From Symsagittifera roscoffensis (Eukaryota; Xenacoelomorpha; Acoela; Convolutidae), in NCBI RefSeq assembly GCF_963678635.1, contig NC_087069.1, forward strand, positions 10,129,206 through 10,193,205: a stretch of 64,000 bases of DNA, in the 5' to 3' direction. The notes beneath the pieces are model-generated. The model had not been told where the DNA came from, did no database searches, and saw only the letters and a list, made by a program, of their open reading frames with translations. Shown here one piece after another: positions 44,371 to 55,500 of the stretch (positions are counted from its first letter, which is position 1; every line of letters starts with the position of its first letter). Made by a program: the position numbers and the translations under genes.

Positions 44371-44961
44371 TTGGAATTCCCTTGACCGTTTTTTTAGAAC
44401 TTTTGACCGCTGTAAAGAATTTTTTTTTTGACACAATCAAGTCTGAGATAAAAAAATTCAACTGAAAGAATTGGTTCCGATAATGGTTCCTGCAAAAGCG
44501 GAGTCATATCTTGCTAACTATTTCCCCCCTTTCGATTTTCAGAAATTCAACTAAGTAGTGATTAAGTCCAAATACGAACGCGCGAAAAAGAAAACCCTAT
44601 TAATTTTCGACATTTTGGAATGCATTTTTTATACAGAAATGGTTTTCAAAAAATACGTGCATAAGGGGGATAGTTAATAAGGTCCAAAAGGGAGGGGGGC
44701 ACTTATTTAAGTAGAGAAACAACAAGGTTTTGGGCAAAGTCCAGATTTTGAATTAAAATTTTTCGTGCACCTCAGTATAGCAAAAGCAAATTCATTCAAT
44801 ACCAAGCAAATACCTCCAGCTGAACCCTCTTTTTAAAAAATGATTTTTCAATTAATAACTCAGAAAAAGGGAAAACGGCAAAGTTTACTGATTGGGAGAC
44901 CACCAGTAAATGCTGGAAATGAGGTAATTTAATATTCTTTTCTAACTACATGAACGTTCAT

Positions 44962-47900
44962 TTACTCATGGTATATGCCAAAAATCACACAGATAGCAAA
45001 GAGGCTCTTATTTTTGTAGTTGATAGTGAACTGAGTATCAAATTTAGGCTCCCAGAGACACCTGCTTGACATGCGAACGTCCTGGTTTTTGATCTGTCCG
45101 ATGGATACCATGACAATAAATTTGTATCTTGGAAATCCCATTTGTAGCAGCTGGTTTTTAATATAGTCGGAAAACTCAAGCGACATTTCTTTAGTTTCCT
45201 GCCCTGTTTCTGAGTAGGATATGTTCTCGAGTTGTTCGTCAAATAGTGCCTGAACCATTGCCGTAATCTTCCCTCTGCATGATGCTAGTCTGAAGAAAAA
45301 TAATTTGGCAAATTGTACAAATAAGCTAATTGTGAACCTTTCGACTTTTTTGTGCTAATATTTGTTTTTAACGTTCTCGTTGATAACGCTCTTGGAACAA
45401 AAAGTGAGTCTTAGCTTTGTGAATTGCCATTTTTATGCGTCCTGGAAATAACCAATGGTATTTCTAATAACCAATGGCAACCAATAACTAAGAAGAAAAT
45501 ACTGTACAAGTGTGATAGAGGGTCCCAAGAAGCTAAAAGGGTCTCCTAACGGACAAATATAAAGATTTTATGAATGATGGATATTTCCAAATAAGCTCTT
45601 TAAGAACTTAAGCACGTGTACCGAGGAACCCAGGGCAGATAAGATAGTATTCTTAAGCAGAAAGTCTCCATCGCAATACTGGTTGCGAACGCTGCCTGTG
45701 TACTCGGCACTATTAATTATAAATCTACTTCCGAAGAATTTTTCTTATTAAAGAGCTAAGGGAACAAAAGTGAAGCTAAGTATAAGTATCTGATAGACCC
45801 GTAGCCTCATATCAGGTCAGTCTTTTCGATTGTCTTTGAACTCCGGTTCGTTCTGTGCAGGTGTAAGTTTTCTCAATCTGTTTGCCTTGTTTCCCAACCA
45901 TCTAACTCTCTTTACTTCTATTCACGTTATACTTTACTCTCCCATATCTAAAAAAATTCCTATGATTTCGTGGGGAATATGCGATAAAGGGACTCCTGAC
46001 TAACCTTGGTTACTGTGATACTTTTACCTTCTGATTATTATTGTTCGTGGGCATTAATTAAATAGAAATTAATAGAATTTTTGGGTATTAATTTTAACCT
46101 GAATTGTAACATGAAATTTTGGAACCGAAGGTGAAATTTGCTTTGGTTAATCCTTTAGCTGTCTACCTAAAACGGTACAAGTATGATAGAGGTTCCCAAG
46201 AAACTAACATGGTCTCAAATGTAAATTTAGTGCACATTGAATTTGTTGCCTCGGTGATCACAATCTATTATATATTTAAATGCGGGCTCAACTATCTCGC
46301 CATGCTTAAGCTTTTTCAATATATATTTTTGCATGATTAAGAAAAAAAAGTTTTTACGTTTAATCTATGTCGTATATTGCAATGGTTCAGATTTTTTTTT
46401 CGGTTATCCTGTTTGAGTTCAGTGTTTATTTCGCCAAGTTTGAAATTAGCGACCCAATAGTAGGATGCTGCCACGGTGTACCCTGGTGTTGAGATTATGG
46501 CCTCCATATATGTGAATAATCCTTATAGGTTACGTGATACAGCTATTTTCGAGCATTTTCAAAAATTTCTAGAAAACTTAATATTAAAAAATTTCTGAAA
46601 ATTTGAAATTCCCAACCCTGTAGTTGGGGGCTGTCAGGATACTCTCGAGGGTTGCGTATCTTGCCTCCAAATCTTAGTTCTCGAATCCTTGTAATTTTCG
46701 AGATATGACGTTTTATATGATTTTTTCAAAAAGTTTAATCCTGTATATGGGAACTGTGAGGGTACTCTCAGAGTTGCGAATCTTGCGTCTGAATGTGACT
46801 ACTCAAATCTTTGTAGTTTTCGAGAATTGACGTTTTTTAGGATTTTTTTCAAGCTTTTTAAAAAAAAAATTTAAAGTTCCCATTTCGATAGTAAGGCTTT
46901 TTCAGCGTACTCCCAGGAGTTGCGAATTTTGCCTCCAAATATGACTGCTCAAATCCTTGCAGTTACGAGATATGAAGTTTTTTTGTGATTTTTTTTTCAA
47001 AACTTTTTCAGAAAACTTAACTTAACTCTGTTTTCATAATTTTAAATTGCTAACCCTGAAGTTAGGAGTTTTCAGAGTAATCTCAGGGGTTTGAGAATCT
47101 TGCCTCCAAATAAGGCTGCTCAAATCTTTGTACTTTTGAGATATGACGTTTTTTGTTTTTCAAAACAATTCAGAAAACTTGAATTTACTTTTTCTTCCAA
47201 GTTTGAAATTCCTAACCCTTTAGTTGGGGGCTGTCAAAGTACTCCCAGCGGATGCGAATCTCGCATCTAAATACGACTTCTAAAGTCTTTCAAACTTTCG
47301 AGATGTTAAGCTTTTTATATGGTTTTAGAAGTTTTGGTTTTAGAAAACAAATTTGATGATTTCTCAGTTTGAAATTCCTAACCATGTAGTAAGGTTTTGT
47401 GACTACTCTCATTATTTGCAAATCTTGCGTTCAAATGCGACTGCTCTTTTGTAAAAACTTTGCAAAATTTGAAACTATCAAACCTGTAATTTGGTGCTGT
47501 CAGGGTACACTCAAAGGATGCAGATCTTACTTTCAATAATTGCGGTTTTTATGAGATGTTAAAAATTCGAAGCACCGGAGGTGCGTTTCACGCTAGTTTA
47601 AGCATGAAATAAGTTCGAGCAGATGAAGCTGGTGAATTAAGCTTGACAGGCTTAAAAACGATCGATCGAGTGGCAGCCATTATACAGCCATAATATAGAG
47701 CATCTATAAGATAATTCTACACAAATGAGGTAGCTGAATATATTTTGAGAAAGAATTTTCGGAGGTCTGAGTTTCTGGGAGCTGTTTTGGGAGTTTTTTT
47801 CTATATTATTTTGAATTGTCACAAATATTTGGGCTTTTGGCTCTTTTGTTTTTCGAACTTTTTTTCAATAAACAGCTTTTTTCAATAACGTGCTAGAGGT

Positions 47901-48971
47901 AAAGATAGTTAACCTATAGCTTTCCATGTTGATCGATGGAGGTCGATGTTTCAATTCTCAGCCGTAGCTTTCGTCGAAACAGCTCAATAGTTTTTTTAAT
48001 CTTGAGTTTCAAGTTTTTGCTAACGAAAACATTTGTTTTTCGGCGTAAGTTGAGTTAACACTTCATTGTACTGTCGGCATTGTCACCGCTTCTTGAATAT
48101 ATGACAGCAGATTGATTTTGATTTTCAAAAGAGAAGGAAAGAGAGCCTATTAAAATTTAGCCCAGTCAACTGTTCAATAAAATCAGTTCCAATTGAAAAG
48201 TGTTTATAAGAAAATCTTTAACTTAAAATTGTTTTTGATGAAATGGTTTTTCTGTGAAGCTAAAAAGTTAATTTTTCAGTGAAGCTATAAAAAGTTTTTT
48301 GAAGGTCTAAAAAATTGTTTTTTGAAGGTCTAAAAAATATATTTTTTTGAAAGGTTTTTTTTGACCTCATTGGTACTTGTAAAATGTCTATTGGCTGTGC
48401 TTACCTGTTAGTAGGCTCTAGGCGAAAAGTGTTTTCAAACTCGATATGCTGTGTTGACCTCTCGCCTTGCTCCTGTTTCGGTCGTGGCTCTACAATGTTC
48501 GTTGTTTGATACCTAAACAAAGAGAAGACCATGAAATTTAATTTTGTGTTGCTCCACATGTGCAATTACAACTCAAAATGTAATAATAGGTAGCAAAAAC
48601 TGATAATAAATTGAATTATTTAAAAAGAGCAATCTGCCAATTTTGAGAAATTTATACATGCAACCGATGAATTTCTAGTTGACTTTGAGACATACTTTCT
48701 ATCGGAAAAATTAGCGTTTGTTTGCAAAATTTATCTGAAATAGGGCATTTTCTCTTAAATTACTTTTGCATGTTTCAACTATTTGCAACTCTTTACATAT
48801 CTGAAGTATGTCTTAAAACAATGTGAAGACATAGTGAACAGACCTGCCGATGGCGTGAATTGCGTCTCGTTTCAGTCGGATTACTCTAGCGAACTTCTTC
48901 GTTGCCAGTAGTCCCCGAATACTGCCGACTCCGTTGATGCCGCCGAAGGCCGCAAAGTTAATGCTGCTCAT
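44962..48971 (-). CDS. Tctex1-family dynein light chain (DYNLT5/TCTEX1D-like), three exons
   Basis: Exons on the minus strand are 48971-48844, 48512-48405 and 45289-44962; phases fit exactly and give 187 residues. All introns are GT-AG (331 and 3115 bp). The family signature is clear. ENTFRLEP in exon 2 is the strand that opens Tctex1 domains. In exon 3, MGFPRYKFIVMVSIGQ, VRMSSRCLWEP and SLFAICVIFGIYHE are the conserved core and C-terminal strand. Tctex1 light chains dimerise on dynein intermediate chains, and the TCTEX1D subfamily is mostly linked to cilia and flagella. The exact paralogue is uncertain. The ATG lies two bases after a TTGCAG acceptor, so a 5'-UTR intron or trans-splicing is likely. 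The neighbour PPP1R2 is divergent, 620 bp away. Confidence 0.88.
46590..47575. repeat. Degenerate ~150-165 bp tandem array in the Tctex1 intron
   Basis: About seven diverged units each contain AACCCTGTAGTTGGGGGCTGTC-like sequence, a CTCTCAGGGTTGCGAATCTTGC block, CCAAATATGACTGCTCAAATC, and TTTCGAGATATGACGTTTTT. Units begin near 46611, 46737, 46880, 47045, 47207, 47376 and 47473. An old satellite-like array with no coding potential. Confidence 0.75.
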
Positions 48972-49590
48972 TCTGCAATGTTATTATAACAGTATGCTTT
49001 GAGTAAACAAAACTCCCGCTAAGATTTTTTTGAAGCCTGGTTTCAAAATTCCAATCGACGAGAGGAGAAAACGTTTGTATGGTTAATAACGGAATACAAC
49101 AGAGCCTGTTCTTTTTCAGCTGAAAACGTTTTATTTTCTACTTAACTGACGTTGGTGTGTTAATAATTTTATTGAACGTTTTAATTCTGGTGCCGAAATC
49201 GGTTTTCTAACTGGAAAATGTTCCGTCGCGACTCTGTGCGTGATTGTGAAACGATGATGTTTCGGTTATGATTTCTGCAGGTGCTTAAACCAGTTATTCA
49301 AACCAGTTATTTGATTTTGGAGAAAAGCAACGTGGTAACTAAAAACAATTCCCTGCCATGCCAAAAACCAAAATCAATCCCTGTATTGAAAAACAAGATG
49401 AAAAATTTAAAATACTGTTGCTAAAATACGCAATTTTTTATTAACTGAAATGATAAGTTAACGAAGCATGTTGCTGCATAAATGTTGTTCTTAAAAGTTT
49501 CAGATTAAACCAATGATTAATCATCCAATAATTTTTGTTTTCGATTGACAGTTATAACCATATACATGTTTTTCAGGTGTTGTTGTGTGT
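48972..49590. promoter_or_regulatory. Shared intergenic region between divergent genes
   Basis: The 619 bases separate the ATG of the minus-strand Tctex1 gene from the ATG of PPP1R2. Both starts are preceded by splice-acceptor-like sequence (TTGCAG on minus just before 48971; GTTTTTCAG ending at 49576 on plus). Untranslated first exons or trans-splice sites may therefore lie here. I see no clear TATA box. Confidence 0.5.
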
Positions 49591-52500
49591 ATGTCTAATT
49601 TGGATGACAACCACTGTGAAGCTGTAAAAAAGGACATTCCTGCAAAACATGCAACCCCTACAGTAGGACCAACAACTGCATTGAGTGATGCTGCATTTTC
49701 AGGTAGGGCTTCGGAAAAAGTTGTAGTCGCACTAATTCTTATGAATATTTTTCGCTGTTAGCTCCAACCCCCACCTTTCCTGTTGCCGATTGCAAAAGGG
49801 GGTTAATTGTTACAAGGTATAACATTCACATGATGATATTGATAATATGATCAACCATTGAATTAGTTCTTGATAGGGATGGCAATTATGTACTAGGTTC
49901 CATAGGGGGGGTAGTTCACAAGATCCGATTTTGTTAACACCCCACCCCAGATTGTACCTAGCAGCAAGTATCCATCTTCTAATTAAATAAATTATAAATT
50001 AATAATTGCTTAACGTTTACGATAAATTGTTTAACCCTGTAACGAATCCCCTCAATCCTTTTGCAAATGCGAATTTTGTTAACAAGATTTAATTTGTTCT
50101 GACCATTTGAAAATTGGGGGTGGAACTTTCTTTTCGGGTGTATTTTGGTTTTTTCTTTTTGTTTTTCTCGCAAAATCAGGTACCACAAAAATTTATTGAA
50201 ATGGCTCGAGTGATGTATCATATAAAAGCTCTTTCAATCGTGATTCGAACGACATTAAAAAATTTCCGAAAGTCTTTTCCGAGTTGAGAAAAACATGTTA
50301 AAAAATTTTTAGTCTAAATTCGTCCCAAGAATGCGAGCGAGCAGGTTTACAGAAGATTAATTTAGGCCGTGAAAAATTAATTTTACTCAAGTAAATTTGG
50401 GCTCTTTTGCGCCCTTTAGCTTTTTTGCGCCATTTAGAAATTAAAAATCTCAAAAACTCAGCTTAATTCAGGCCATGAAAACTTAATTTTACTCAAATAA
50501 AGCTGGATTTGGAAGTTTTTTTAGCACCATTTAGCGACATTTTTTAAATATAATTTTTTGATTCAGACATTTTTCTACAAAAAAGTTGTCCAATTTGCTA
50601 ACCTTTTTTTATACGGCCGGAACATTTTGCGCTGCTTGCAAAGTGACCGGCTATCCTTGTTTCTTTTTTTGTTTGTTTCTTTGTTTTTTCTTTCGTTCTC
50701 TTTCTTCTTTCTTTCTTTTTGGTAGCATTGAAATGCTATGCAATGTTTTCAGGCGTGCACAGTTTAGCCCACCAGAGTTCAGATAACCGAACGAGAATGT
50801 CAGATGTACATGCTATTACCCAGCCGGTCTCAAGTAGGCCAAATGAACAAGAGGATGAAGGTGATAATATTAATCACGATGGCTGCTCCCCCAGTGCAGC
50901 CAAAGTGCCCAAGAAGGGCATTCTGAAGAATAAAGACACGTCTCGACACCACGCAGCCGATGCACCCATTAGGTTACTGTTTCTACAAATATTTCAAGTT
51001 TCTAAATATCAATAAAAGTAAATCAATAAATATCAAAAGTTGTACAGAATGTTGCAGAAAGTTAAGCGATTCAAAATCAAGGAAAGTTGAAAAAAAAATT
51101 AAAAATCGAAAACTTTCAAAAATCGAAAAATTTCGAAGACATTTTCCCATTTTTCTAGACAGTTGAAGCGGTTCAATTCGATGACAAAGCTACACACGAA
51201 TGAGGCGCTCATTGTAAAAAAAAATATTAGAATTGAAGTATAATTAGGAAGTTTAGTTATCTCTCATTCACCCGTGAAAATTATGAAACGGAAAAACGGA
51301 ACCATATTAACTGAGATGTTTTTTTCAATTTATTTGTTGAAGTTTGAATCACGAGTTTTAAGACTTCAAAACGATTTAAAAAACCTAACCTACGAGCTTC
51401 ACTTGAGGCGCCTGAAATGAATAAACTCACCCTACACCCGTTACTTCATGAAACTATGTTAGAACAAGAGTTTTTGGCTGCTTCGCCGTCCAAATAGCGT
51501 AGAACTTCTGACAACTTGGGTATTTGCAGCAATTTTTGATGAGAAAAGCAAAAAAAATTGAGTTCTCGGGTTTTCATCGTGGTTAAACTTCATACTGTAC
51601 ACAAGAGAAGAAAAGAAGTAGCTTTATTTATTTTTGTTGAATCTTTGGGTTTGAAAAATTCAATCTTCCTCTTGATATTTTCGATAAAGAGGGCCGAATT
51701 TGAGGTTGCTTTTTTTTTCATTAACTACCTATGAATGTTTAGGTTTGACGAGATGAACATTTTGCAGACACTGCATCCACCGAATAAAGACTATGGCCAC
51801 ATGAAGATAGACGAACCCAAAACGCCATTTGAAAGAGGATCGATTCCAGACGATAACGATGATAATGAAGGTCTGTGTAGCTTTCGTCCACTATTTTGCT
51901 ATAGGAAGGAAAAATGCGTAAATGTGTGTTCATCACATCATATTACCCTAGCTATGGTTATTTCAATAAAGAACGTTTTTCGAAGTTTGCTCAGACTAAA
52001 ATTACACTGAATCGATTTCGTTTGAATCCGTTTTTCTCAAACTTTCTCCCGTGCTTTGAAGACGCAACAAAGAGTATTTTTCTAATATCGAGATTAAAAA
52101 ATTACACCGATGGGGGATTGAAAAGAAGCATATTGGATATAGATATTAAAAAATTGGAAAGCAACAGCTTCGCTTCCCTTGTGATACAACGCTAGCATAG
52201 TATTGCAATCTAGCGAATAGGAAATGAAGCGAAGACCAATATTAGGAAAAAAAAATTTGAACTGTTTTGAAAAATTATATCTACAAGAGTTTCATGAATT
52301 TGTCGCGATAACTCGATTGATGTCCAATTTCTGAAAAGAACAACCGATAAACACGATCAACAGCGTAAAACGATCTTTCATAAATATTTACTGAACGGCC
52401 ATTTAGCCAAGAACACTTGGGTAGACGCAGACACTTGTTGAACCCATTGAGCCGAAAACAAAGTTTTGTTATCATTGAAAGTTCTGAACTATCAATTTTG

Positions 52501-55500
52501 AAAACTCAAAAACGCCCCCACTTTTTTGAAACTTGTCCTCCTGAAACGTATAAAAGAAAAAATCTGTTTTTGCTCTTGAAATTTTGATATCAGGAAAGGG
52601 GAAGAGTTGAACACGCATTTTATATAAAAATGATTAGGTTTAGATTTCGAGTAAGCCGTGAGTATAGAAGAAGTTGTTCACAGTTTTGCAACTAATTTAG
52701 CAAAAGTTTAGAGATTTTAATACATTATAATTAATTTTAATCAATTTTAAATGGATTAATTACACTTGCGAAGCAATGTGTTAATAGTACGAGCTTTTTT
52801 TTCCAGCCTAAGTCGCAAATATTGTTGCGACTTTTGTTGCGACTAAGTCGCAATTTTTGTTGCGACTTAAAGCAACATTATTGGCTGCGTCGAATTGCCA
52901 ATGATAGTTTGATATTTTGTTGAACCACACAGCTTATTGATAACATATGCTATGATTTTCGAATAGTTACACAGTTGATGCATTTTTAGTTCATGAAGTG
53001 AATCGAAGAAAGCTGTTTGTTTCAAACAATATAACAATAATAAAACCTCGATTTCAGAAATTTTCTAACTCATTATATCTCGCAATTTTTTTGAAATGCA
53101 TAATTTATACATAATGTGGCTTTATGATTTGCAATTTTTTTCATGCAAAATTGTATCTTTTTGTACTTGATGCTACTTTTGCTGGATTGAATTGGAAATA
53201 TATTAGCATTTGTAGCTGTGTTTTTGTTGGCTAGTTTTTGGGGATTTTAAGCATCCGTGGCTGAATGGTTAGTGCGTGAGATCGGAGATTTATGCTAATT
53301 GGAGTTTTTGCTAAGCCTCGAGTTTTTGCAAATTCGAGGCTTATTTTTACTTTTTCTTTTGGCACTTGATAGAGCTGCTTTTCGGTCGTGTTCTAGCAAG
53401 TGTTTGCGAATCGCAGCTTCCCTTCTGTGTCTATTATTACGCTTGTGATCAGCAAGCGTTATCAAACTGAAATTTAGACTTTTTTCTAGTTAACAACTAA
53501 TTTGACAAAATCAGTTGAATCACTTGCTGAATATGAAGCTGACTCCTTTTCACTTCTCTTTCAATATCTTCCAGGTTGCTTCCCCCTTCTCCTGGACGTA
53601 AAGCAGTTGCCTTTGTACCTTAAGGTCTGTGGTTGGAGTCGTGGTCGGACCTTGTTTTTTTCAGTATCGAGGAAATTGGGAAAAAAATGTCCGAGAAAAA
53701 TCAATTAATGGTTTTTCGGCTTTTGCTCGTGCTGTAGACAATTTTCATTGTAGTTGCAAGTACAAGTGCTGTTCATTCTAGATTTAAGGGGGACTTAAAA
53801 GATTTAAAAAATCACAATTTTTTTTTCGGTTCAAGTGGTTTAAGCTGAAAGATTATTGACTTAGTTGCCAGATAACTGATTTTTCTTGTGCTGTAAACAA
53901 TTTTCATTGTAGTTGCAAGTGGAAGTGTTGTCCATAGTTGTTTAAGGTGGGACTTCAATTTTTTTTTGTAAAAGCAGCTTTTTTCATCTCAACTTGTGTC
54001 TGCTCAAAGATGGTCGGCTTTGTTTCTTTTCGTAAATTTTGTTCCGTTGAAGCTGATTTAAAATTCAAGTGTCGGGCATGTTTGCCTGGAATGAACATCT
54101 ATAGAAATATAAAAGTTTTTATGACTTAGTTTTTTTTTCAAACATTTTCTTTTTTTCGGCTTTTCATGTTTTTTTCTTAGGTTTATGCTGTATCGCAAGT
54201 GGTGCGAAGCAAGCCTCTGTCTAATGAATTTTAATGAGGTTTGTCTTTACGAAAATAATCGATTCTAAAGAAAAGATAATTTCTTTAATGGTCTAAATCT
54301 GCAACATTCATGGATTATAATGACAACATTTTTGCAAAATTTTCCCATTATAATCGATTTTTATCCATAAACTCCGGTGCGGGAATTCCAATTTTGAGAT
54401 TTCTAACTAAAGTTTTTTTTTATTGGACGGGAATATTTTTTCCTGATCATAAGTCTTTTGTTTTCTCGCACCAAATTGTTCATTATCATAGAATGAATAA
54501 ATAGCCAGCGCTTGTTTTTAATAAGAATAACTTGTTTCAAGCGTCTAGTATCATTCATTTCAGTTAACAATTTTCGCGTTAAGCTGTTTCATTTGCTTAC
54601 TTTTTAACCAGCACGTTTACTAACTTAAAAGCGCATTAACTACTGCATGTTTATTAGCTTAGTATACTAGGAAAAAAAGATGATTGAGAGACAGGCAATC
54701 GAAAAAAGAGACTGGCAATCAGATTTCTTTCTTATCAAATTGTCATTAAGCAAATATTTTTGATATTTTTAAAATTTGGTTACCTGGAAAGGTACATCAG
54801 CTTGATGTTGAAACAAAAACTAAGGCCGAACTAGTTGAGAATTTATACAAATTTGGATAATTTTTGGGAGAGTTTTAATGAAAAACTGAGTTGCTTAATT
54901 TTGTCCGGTGAGTGATTAAAGTGATATGTTTATATCGCCGAAATTGTTCGCTTAATTATCCACTTAGTGGCCTCACTAGCTTGTCTGTTTACTGCTATGT
55001 AATCATGAGGTTGTTTGAAAATTGATTTTTTTAGGGGTCAGTGCTGTTTTTTTTTCTAGCTTCTCTTCATAATTGAGTTTTTGGGTTTGTCTTTCGCTCA
55101 TCTGGTTAACTATGATCGCGCTCCCGGTGTATGATTTCACCTAAAAGGGGATGCTTCCAGAAAATTGCAAAATATATCATTACTGAGGAGCAAACCAGAA
55201 ACCGGTTGCTTACGAACAGCATGCAAAGGCCGTTAACAACGCAAGTTAGTTGTTCTGAAAGCCATTACCAAGTTAGTTTTCTTTTGCTGGTAGAAAGTTT
55301 GATTTGAATTCAATATCTTTATCTTATCGTAGAAATAAACAATCCCCATTCAAACCAGACGGGGGGAGGGCATTGTAAAAAGTTTACGATGATTTAAAAA
55401 CTGATTTAGTAGTAGCAAATTGGAGCCCGGTAGTTCAACGCCTGAAAATAGTTTTTGGGTTGCTTCCTTCTATGGTTTACGTTTACGCTTTTGAATACAA

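Larger units (their letters stand above)
42867..44961. other. AT-rich host intergenic region with repeats
   Basis: No gene recognised. The stretch holds a duplicated 174-bp unit (43550-43862) and a dispersed repeat (about 43900-44370) shared with 55480-55920. The rest is AT-rich sequence, and the last part is presumably the 3' UTR of the minus-strand gene ending at 44962. Confidence 0.6.

Noticed and set aside
53248-53345. tRNA gene
   Set aside because: A D-arm-like A box is present, but no full cloverleaf, anticodon arm or proper B box can be drawn.
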